Source: Roseitalea sp. MMSF_3546
GTDB taxonomy: Bacteria > Pseudomonadota > Alphaproteobacteria > Rhizobiales > Rhizobiaceae
Assembly (NCBI RefSeq): GCF_030732865.1
Contig: NZ_JASHKB010000016.1
Span: forward strand, 20,742 to 84,741
Direction of reading: 5' to 3'
DNA: 64,000 nucleotides
Each line of letters begins with the position of its first letter. Within the stretch, counting starts at the first letter, position 1. The notes under the pieces are model-generated. The model was not told the DNA's origin, ran no database searches, and saw only the letters and a list, made by a program, of their open reading frames with translations. A program made the translations under genes and the position numbers. Shown here piece by piece: positions 58,199 through 64,000 of this stretch.

Positions 58199-59658
58199 TG
58201 GCGTTCGGAGGCGTTCATTACCCGCGCAAGAAGCGTTCCATGGCCGCCATGTGGCAGAATGTCGGCCCGCGCTGGCTGCCGTTCGCCGATGTGGCAACCG
58301 AGGACCTGCCGCTGGGGCGCCTGCTGCGCCTGACACTGTTCCAGATCTCGGTCGGCATGGCGACGGTGCTTCTGACGGGCACATTGAACCGCGTCATGAT
58401 CGTCGAACTGGGCGTGCCGACCAGCCTGGTGGCGGCGATGATCGCCATTCCGGTGCTGGCCGCCCCGTTCCGCGTGCTGATCGGCTATCGCTCCGACACC
58501 TACCGGTCGCTGCTGGGCTGGCGGCGCGTGCCCTATATCTGGCTGGGCTCGATGCTGCAGTTCGGCGGCCTTGCCATCATGCCCTTCGCGCTGCTCCTTT
58601 TGCAGTCGCAGACCACCGGGCCCGAATGGGCCGGACCGGTGGGAGCCGCTCTGGCCTTCCTGCTGACCGGTATCGGCATGCACATGACCCAGACCGCCGG
58701 TCTGGCGCTGGCGACCGATCTGGCCGCCCCGGAGAACCGGCCGCGCGTGGTCGCGCTCGCCTATGTCATGTTGCTGGTCGGCATGATCGTCAGCGCGCTC
58801 GCCTTCGGCTGGCTGCTCGCCGGGTTCGATCCGCTCGTCCTGATCAAGGTCGTGCAGGGCGCGGCCGTCGCCACCGTCGTCATCAACCTGATCGCCCTTT
58901 GGAAGCAGGAGCCGCGCAATGCCGAACTGACCCGGCACGACCGGCAGGTGCCGAGCTTCAGGGAAGCGTTCACCGGTTACTGCAAGGATCGACGCACCGT
59001 GCGCCTTCTGATTGCCGTGGCGCTGGGCGCGGCCGGCTTTTCCATGCAGGACGTCCTGCTGGAACCCTATGGCGGCGAAGTGCTGGGCCTTTCGGTCTCG
59101 GCGACGACGGTGCTGACCGCGATCTGGGCGGGCGGCACGCTGGTCGGCTTCGCGCTCGCCGGACACTGGCTGGCCAGGGGCCGCAACATGTACCGGCTCG
59201 CCGGGCTGGGCGCCCTGATCGGCGTGTTCGCCTTTTCCGCCGTGGTCTTCGCCGAGCCGCTGTCGTCGCCGAACCTGTTCCGCTTCGGCACGGCGCTGAT
59301 CGGCCTTGGCGGCGGCCTGTTCGCCGTGTGCACCATGCTGGCGGCGATGGAGGTCTCGGACGCCACCGACAGCGGCATCGCCATCGGGGCCTGGGGCGCG
59401 GTGCAGGCAACCGCGCTTGGTGCCGGGCTGGCGCTGGGCGGCTTCATCCGCGACGGCGTCAACATGGCGGCCGAGGCCGGCATGTTCGGTGCGGCGATGA
59501 CCGCGCCGGCGGCCGGCTATGCCGTCGTCTATCACATCGAAATCGGTTTGCTGTTCGCCTGTCTGATCGCGCTGGGGCCGCTTGTCGGCCGGGCGTGGAA
59601 GCAGGACGACGGCAAGACACAATCCCGGAGGTTCGGCCTCGCCGAACTGCCCGGCTAG
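58198..59658 (+). CDS. lhaA: LHI assembly protein LhaA (PucC family)
   Basis: A 486-aa PucC-family membrane protein with about 12 helices, with LPFADVATEDLPLGRLLRLT and MIVELGVPTSLVAAMIAIPV at the N-terminus. LhaA aids LH1 assembly; it sits as usual just before puhA. The ATG overlaps the bchM TGA. Confidence 0.94.
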   Translation: MAFGGVHYPRKKRSMAAMWQNVGPRWLPFADVATEDLPLGRLLRLTLFQISVGMATVLLTGTLNRVMIVELGVPTSLVAAMIAIPVLAAPFRVLIGYRSDTYRSLLGWRRVPYIWLGSMLQFGGLAIMPFALLLLQSQTTGPEWAGPVGAALAFLLTGIGMHMTQTAGLALATDLAAPENRPRVVALAYVMLLVGMIVSALAFGWLLAGFDPLVLIKVVQGAAVATVVINLIALWKQEPRNAELTRHDRQVPSFREAFTGYCKDRRTVRLLIAVALGAAGFSMQDVLLEPYGGEVLGLSVSATTVLTAIWAGGTLVGFALAGHWLARGRNMYRLAGLGALIGVFAFSAVVFAEPLSSPNLFRFGTALIGLGGGLFAVCTMLAAMEVSDATDSGIAIGAWGAVQATALGAGLALGGFIRDGVNMAAEAGMFGAAMTAPAAGYAVVYHIEIGLLFACLIALGPLVGRAWKQDDGKTQSRRFGLAELPG

Positions 59659-59681
59659 CGCGCAAGACCAGGAGATCCATC

Positions 59682-60470
59682 ATGGTTGAACTGACCCAGG
59701 GATACGATGTCGGCCTGTTGACGTTCTACGTCTTCGTCGTCTTCTTCATCGGCCTCGTTATCCATCTGCAACGCGAAAGCCGCCGCGAAGGCTTCCCGCT
59801 CGAAGACGACGTCGGCAACAAGGACAAGACCTCCTGGCTGTTCACGCCCGAGCCCAAGACGTTCAACCTGCCCCATGGAATGGGCGATATCGCGGTCCCC
59901 AACGACAAGGGCGATCCCAATTCGGAGAACGTCAAGGGCCGGCAGGTCGCCAATTTCTCCGGCGCGCCGTGGCAGCCGACCGGCGACAATCCGATGCTCG
60001 ACGGCATCGGTCCGGGCGCGTGGACCGAGCGTGCCGACGTGCCCGATCCCATGCATGACGGCACGGCCAAGATCGTGCCCATGCGCGTGCTCAAGGAAGC
60101 CTCGATCGCCACGCAGGACGTCGATCCGCGCGGGCTGCGTGTGGTCGGCTGCGACCTGATCGTCGCCGGGCGCGTCAAGGATGTCTGGGTCGACCGGATG
60201 GAGCATGCGATCCGCTATTACGAACTGGAGACCGAGATCGGCGAGGAGCCGCGCACCGTGCTCGTGCCGGCCAACATGGTCACGATCAAGACACCGCGCG
60301 ACCGGGAGAAGGTGCTGTATGTGCACGCCATCACCGGCGAGCAGTTCACCCAGGTGCCGACCACCAAGAAGAAGACCGAGGTGACGCTGCTCGAGGAAGA
60401 GAAGATCATGGCCTATTACGGCGCAGGCCTTCTTTACGCCACCCCGGCCCGGCAGGAGGCCTGGTTCTGA
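59682..60470 (+). CDS. puhA: Photosynthetic reaction center H subunit PuhA
   Basis: The 262-aa H subunit that caps the reaction center on the cytoplasmic side. It has a single N-terminal helix (VGLLTFYVFVVFFIGLVIHL), then a soluble domain with VPNDKGDPNSENVKG and LYVHAITGEQFTQVPTTKK. The puf genes for L and M are not in the window. Confidence 0.97.
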   Translation: MVELTQGYDVGLLTFYVFVVFFIGLVIHLQRESRREGFPLEDDVGNKDKTSWLFTPEPKTFNLPHGMGDIAVPNDKGDPNSENVKGRQVANFSGAPWQPTGDNPMLDGIGPGAWTERADVPDPMHDGTAKIVPMRVLKEASIATQDVDPRGLRVVGCDLIVAGRVKDVWVDRMEHAIRYYELETEIGEEPRTVLVPANMVTIKTPRDREKVLYVHAITGEQFTQVPTTKKKTEVTLLEEEKIMAYYGAGLLYATPARQEAWF

Positions 60471-61144
60471 TGAGCGGGATGATCGCCACCGAATTCGACG
60501 AGAAGGCCAATGCGGGCCTTCCCGGGCCCTTGCCCGAAGGCGAGTACATCGTCTGGCAGGGGGCGCCGCAGGCCGGACCGCTTGCCCGCCATGCGCTCAA
60601 GACGCGGTGGATCGCGGGCTATTTCGGTGTCCTGCTCGCCTGGCTGGTCGTCACCGGCATCTACTACGAGCGGGCGATGGACGACATCGTCATCTCGCTT
60701 GCCATCGTCGGCGCCGCCGGCGGCGCCATACTCGGCATGGCCCGCTGGTATGCCTGGGGCGTTGCCCGCACGACGGTCTACACGATCACCACGCGGCGCA
60801 TCGTCATGAAGTTCGGCATCGCCCTGCCCAAGGCATTCAACCTTCCCTATGCCGAGATCGAAGCGGTTGACGTGCGCGAGCGCGGCGGCGGCCTTGGCGA
60901 CATCGCCCTGCGCTTCAAGCCGGACGTGCGCCTAGCCTGGCTGATCTTCTGGCCGCATGTGCGCGGGCTGCGCATGGCGCGCACGGAGCCGCAGCTGGTG
61001 TGCATTCAAGATGTCGGCGAAGTGGCCGACCTGCTGGCCCGGCAATTGCACGCCCATGTCGCGCGCACCCATGATGTCGAGCAGGTGCTTGAGGGCAAGC
61101 CGGACGACGACGCGGTCGTTCCCTTCCCGCAGGCAGCAGAATAG
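60470..61144 (+). CDS. puhB: Photosynthetic complex assembly protein PuhB
   Basis: A 224-aa membrane protein with helices around residues 46-66 and 70-92, and a PH-like domain (RRIVMKFGIALPKAFNLPYA). It helps assemble the reaction center. Its ATG overlaps the puhA stop by one base. Confidence 0.93.
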   Translation: MSGMIATEFDEKANAGLPGPLPEGEYIVWQGAPQAGPLARHALKTRWIAGYFGVLLAWLVVTGIYYERAMDDIVISLAIVGAAGGAILGMARWYAWGVARTTVYTITTRRIVMKFGIALPKAFNLPYAEIEAVDVRERGGGLGDIALRFKPDVRLAWLIFWPHVRGLRMARTEPQLVCIQDVGEVADLLARQLHAHVARTHDVEQVLEGKPDDDAVVPFPQAAE

Positions 61145-61153
61145 GAGGACGCA

Positions 61154-61642
61154 ATGAGCGACGTGCCAGCCGATCACGACCATCACCCCCACCATGGCGG
61201 CGGCCGGGTCAAGTGGTTTCCGCTGGTGCTTTGCCTGGGCATGGTTGTCTTCACTGTGTTCGTGGTGGCTCTGGGACAAGCGACCGGGGTCGGCACCTAC
61301 AAGACCGGTGCGAGCCGCTTTGCCGTGCTGGGCACGGTCGATGTCGACCGGCTCGCCGACGGCACGATCGAGGTGCGGATGTCTTCGACGAAAGACGTGG
61401 TGGCTTCCTACTCTCCGGGACGCCAACAATTCCTTGCCGGCGCGCTGCGCTCGCTCAACCGCATGCGCGGCGCTCCGGCCGATGCGGCGGGCCGCACCTA
61501 CGACGTCTTGCGCGTGGGTGGCGGTGCGGTCTTCCTCGAAGACGTGGAGACCGGCGACCGCATCAGTCTGAATGCGTTCAACCGCGCCACCTCGATCGCG
61601 CTAGCGACGAGCGTGGCCGCGGCCAATGGAGGAGAGCAATGA
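61154..61642 (+). CDS. puhC: Photosynthetic complex assembly protein PuhC
   Basis: A 162-aa protein with a His-rich N-terminus ([11 protein letters not shown]), one helix ([19 protein letters not shown]), and a periplasmic domain with [19 protein letters not shown]. PuhC organises the LH1-reaction center. GGAGG precedes the ATG; the stop overlaps the next gene. Confidence 0.92.
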   Translation: MSDVPADHDHHPHHGGGRVKWFPLVLCLGMVVFTVFVVALGQATGVGTYKTGASRFAVLGTVDVDRLADGTIEVRMSSTKDVVASYSPGRQQFLAGALRSLNRMRGAPADAAGRTYDVLRVGGGAVFLEDVETGDRISLNAFNRATSIALATSVAAANGGEQ

Positions 61643-61944
61643 ACCTTGCCCGACTGATCGGACGCACGCGCGAACAGGTGGCGTGCACGGTCGAGATCAA
61701 CAACACCTTCGAACAGCTCGGCGCGCATGTGCGCTTCGAAGGCGGGGTGACCGTCGAACCCGGAGACGAGGTGCTCGTGCACGGCGCGCCGGTGTCGGTG
61801 CCCTATGGCGAATGCGCGACCTTCGAGCGGACGGCCACCATCACCCGCGCCAGCGCGGTCGAGCGCGCCTGGACGCGCGCAACCGGCGATTTCGAATTCA
61901 TGGAGCTGTGCGAGTTCAGCTTCTCCGAGGAGGCAGCCCTATGA
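61639..61944 (+). CDS. Conserved small protein of the puh-acsF operon, function unknown
   Basis: A 101-aa soluble protein without signal or membrane segments. Visible features are the N-terminal [20 protein letters not shown] and a central [20 protein letters not shown], resembling a small beta domain. It is coupled on both sides by ATGA overlaps, to puhC and to acsF. Uncharacterised frames at this place occur in other photosynthesis clusters, so an assembly or AcsF-related role is plausible but unproven. Confidence 0.85.
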   Translation: MNLARLIGRTREQVACTVEINNTFEQLGAHVRFEGGVTVEPGDEVLVHGAPVSVPYGECATFERTATITRASAVERAWTRATGDFEFMELCEFSFSEEAAL

Positions 61945-63041
61945 ACACCCATGTCGACACACCCGTTTCCGGCCGGAAGACCGCCGCACCGCTCGACGCG
62001 CAGAACGAGACCACCCGCATGGCGCATGAGACGACCATGCTCAATCCGCGCTTTTACACCACCGACTTCGACGAGATGGACCGCATCGACGTCTCGCCGG
62101 TGCGCGCCGAATGGGACGCGCTGATGGCCGAGATGCGCGCCGATCCCAACAAGGGACATTTCAAGCGCAACGAGGAATGGGACGACATCGACATCGAATC
62201 GCTGTCGCCCGAACTGCGCAAGGAGCTGATCGACTTCCTCGTCTCGTCGCTGACGGCCGAGTTCTCGGGCTGCGTGCTGTACAAGGAAATGAAGCGGCGG
62301 GGAACGAACAAGGAGATCTGCGAGTTGTTCGGCTATATGAGCCGCGATGAGAGCCGTCACGCGGGCTTCATCAACGACGCCCTCAAGGATTTCGACATCG
62401 GCGTCAATATGGGCTTTCTGGCCAAGTCCAAGAAGTACACCTATTTCCGGCCGAAGTTCATCTATTACGCGACCTATCTGTCCGAGAAGATCGGCTATGC
62501 GCGCTACATCACCATCTTCCGGCACCTGGAAAAGCATCCCGAAAAGCGTTTCCACCCGATCTTCAAGTGGTTCGAGCAGTGGTGCAATGACGAGTTCCGC
62601 CATGGCGAGGCGTTCTCGCTGCTCATGCGCACCGATCCCAAGCTGCTGGAAGGGCGCAACCGTCTGTGGATCAAGTTCTTCGTGCTCGCGGTGTTCGTGA
62701 CCATGCATGTGCGCGACCATCAAAGACCGGCATTCCATGAGGCCCTCGGGGTCGACATAGACGACTATGACTGGAAGGTGTTCAACCTGACCACCGAGAT
62801 CACCAAGCAGGTCTTTCCGGTGCTGCTCGATCTGGACAATCCGGCGCTCAGGCGTGGCTTCACCCGCATGGTCGAAATCAACAGCGCCATGGCCGCCGCC
62901 CATGCGCAGGGCGGCATTGCCGGGCGCGTCAAGAAGGGGTGGCACGGCGCGCGCGCGGCGCTCAACTTCGCCCGGCTGTACATGATCCCGGGCATTTCCA
63001 ACGAGATCCCGGCCGACGGTCGGCTCGAGCCGGTCTGGTAG
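61941..63041 (+). CDS. acsF: Aerobic Mg-protoporphyrin IX monomethyl ester cyclase AcsF
   Basis: A 366-aa di-iron enzyme forming ring E with O2. Iron ligands appear in [25 protein letters not shown] (ExxH) and [12 protein letters not shown] (ExxH). No anaerobic BchE was seen, so this cyclase makes pigment synthesis here oxygen-dependent. The ATG overlaps the preceding gene by ATGA. Confidence 0.96.
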   Translation: MNTHVDTPVSGRKTAAPLDAQNETTRMAHETTMLNPRFYTTDFDEMDRIDVSPVRAEWDALMAEMRADPNKGHFKRNEEWDDIDIESLSPELRKELIDFLVSSLTAEFSGCVLYKEMKRRGTNKEICELFGYMSRDESRHAGFINDALKDFDIGVNMGFLAKSKKYTYFRPKFIYYATYLSEKIGYARYITIFRHLEKHPEKRFHPIFKWFEQWCNDEFRHGEAFSLLMRTDPKLLEGRNRLWIKFFVLAVFVTMHVRDHQRPAFHEALGVDIDDYDWKVFNLTTEITKQVFPVLLDLDNPALRRGFTRMVEINSAMAAAHAQGGIAGRVKKGWHGARAALNFARLYMIPGISNEIPADGRLEPVW

Positions 63042-63045
63042 CGTC

Positions 63046-63873
63046 ATGGTCCATGCGCTCGCCGCGGTCGTCTTCGCCGTTCTGGCCTGGTGGCTTTCCA
63101 CCGGGGCGGTGATCGTGATCGCGCGGGTGCGGGTCGCCCACTGGCTGTATGTCGTCGGGCCGGCCGCCGCCCTTGGCATCGCCGGTCTGATCGTGCTGTT
63201 CGTGACGGCCGATGCCGTCTCGGCGGTCGCGGTCTATGGGGCGTTCGTGGCCGCGCTCGCCATCTGGGCGTTTCACGAGATCACCTTCCTGCTCGGCCAT
63301 GTGGTCGGCCCGCGCCGCGAGCCGTGTCCGCCCGACGCGCAGGGAAAGGACCGGTTCCGGCTCGCATTCGCCGCCGTGCGCGACCATGAGCTGGCGCTGT
63401 TCGCGACGGCGGCCGTGCTGGTGGTGCTGTTTGCCGGTGCGACCAACCCGTTCGGCTGGCTGATCTTTGCGCTGATGTGGCTGATGCGGCTGATGACCAA
63501 GCTCAACGTGTTTCTGGGCGCGCCCAATGCGATCAGCGAAATCCTGCCGCGGCGCATGGACTATCTGACAAGCTATTTCCGCACCGATCGCGTGCATGCA
63601 TTCTTCATCGTCTCGGTGGCGGCGATCACATGCCTTTTCACGGTCTGCGTCTATATGGCCGCCACCGCGGTTTCGCCGGGCATGATCGCCGGCTGGTCGC
63701 TGGTTGCCACATTCGCTTTTCTGGGGCTCGTCGAGCATCTGTTCCTGGTTCTGCCGATCCGGGATTCGGCACTTTGGGGTTGGGCCGTCGGACGCGGGGA
63801 AACCGCACGTTTCGCCGAGACGGACGCATCGAACACGAAAGACAAGAAGGCCGCTGCGCCGGCGCTGAGTTGA
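63046..63873 (+). CDS. puhE: PuhE (DUF3623) membrane protein
   Basis: A 275-aa protein with about seven helices, ending in a polar tail. The pattern TKLNVFLGAPNAISEILPRR followed by MDYLTSYFRTDRVHAFF is that of PuhE, encoded after acsF in many alphaproteobacterial clusters and involved in photopigment regulation or assembly. Starts 4 bases after acsF. Confidence 0.92.
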   Translation: MVHALAAVVFAVLAWWLSTGAVIVIARVRVAHWLYVVGPAAALGIAGLIVLFVTADAVSAVAVYGAFVAALAIWAFHEITFLLGHVVGPRREPCPPDAQGKDRFRLAFAAVRDHELALFATAAVLVVLFAGATNPFGWLIFALMWLMRLMTKLNVFLGAPNAISEILPRRMDYLTSYFRTDRVHAFFIVSVAAITCLFTVCVYMAATAVSPGMIAGWSLVATFAFLGLVEHLFLVLPIRDSALWGWAVGRGETARFAETDASNTKDKKAAAPALS

Positions 63874-63887
63874 CAAGGGGAACGCCA

Positions 63888-64000
63888 ATGGATTTCGAGC
63901 GGCATTTCGAGAAGGCGCTGGCTGGCCTTCACGAGGCGGGCAATTATCGCGTCTTTGCCGAGCTGGAGCGCAAGCGCGGGGAATTTCCGCGCGCCACGCG
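63888..64000 (+). CDS. hemA: 5-aminolevulinate synthase HemA, N-terminus only
   Basis: The first 37 codons of a gene cut by the window end: MDFERHFEKALAGLHEAGNY then RVFAELERKRGEFPRAT. This is the characteristic N-terminus of alphaproteobacterial ALA synthase, the first enzyme of tetrapyrrole synthesis by the C4 route. Its place after puhE is the usual one. AGGGGAACGCCA precedes the ATG. Confidence 0.9.
   Translation, partial: MDFERHFEKALAGLHEAGNYRVFAELERKRGEFPRAT

Overview
This is GC-rich alphaproteobacterial DNA, most likely from a member of the Hyphomicrobiales. The evidence is a bchP-to-hemA photosynthesis gene block in the usual alphaproteobacterial order, a ccoNOQP/ccoGHIS (fixNOQP/GHIS) set with FNR boxes, a urease cluster with the rhizobial-type extra genes, and intergenic palindromes (CCCCTCTGTCGG.../...GGGGGAGATGTC) of a kind common in Rhizobiaceae and Phyllobacteriaceae. 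The carrier of an oxygen-dependent cyclase (acsF) together with dark-type protochlorophyllide and chlorophyllide chemistry points to an aerobic or facultative anoxygenic phototroph. The genus cannot be fixed from the window.

Layout. 1-10,700 (mostly minus strand): the start of a NitT/TauT-type substrate-binding protein, then a dispersed urease cluster read ureA - HD phosphohydrolase - ureB - LprI-like - ureC - parDE - duplicated DUF29 genes - L,D-transpeptidase - extensin-like - host-attachment protein - ureE - yrhK - ureF - ureG. One plus-strand gene (8524-8982) interrupts it, and ureD is not present. 10,707-19,010: a nitrogen-scavenging locus. Creatininase-family amidase and RidA run left; an ABC importer, a cytosine-deaminase-like amidohydrolase, an FAD oxidoreductase and two flavodoxin-fold quinone reductases run right from a near-perfect sigma-54 promoter. 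19,153-21,167: a COG0523 metal GTPase coupled to a WD40 protein. 21,342-29,987 (minus): a complete Opp/Dpp-type peptide ABC transporter with two substrate-binding proteins, and an omega-aminotransferase.

30,122-41,458: microaerobic respiration. ccoNOQP and ccoGHIS (cbb3 oxidase and its assembly factors) are each preceded by an FNR-type box and separated by a strong terminator. Divergent from ccoN are a hemerythrin protein and hemN, followed by fnrL on the opposite strand. 42,002-64,000: tspO, a small membrane gene, then the photosynthesis cluster: bchP-pucC-like-bchG-ppsR-ppaA on the minus strand and bchFNBHLM-lhaA-puhABC-orf-acsF-puhE-hemA on the plus strand, the last gene cut by the window end.

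How it fits together: FnrL, PpsR, PpaA/AerR and TspO are the oxygen, light and tetrapyrrole regulators, and they sit beside the oxidase and pigment genes they would control. PpsR-type operators (TGTC-N10-GACA or close) are visible before bchG, between ppaA and bchF, and, less expectedly, directly over the fnrL promoter. The left third appears dedicated to acquiring nitrogen from organic nitrogen compounds, ending in urea hydrolysis.
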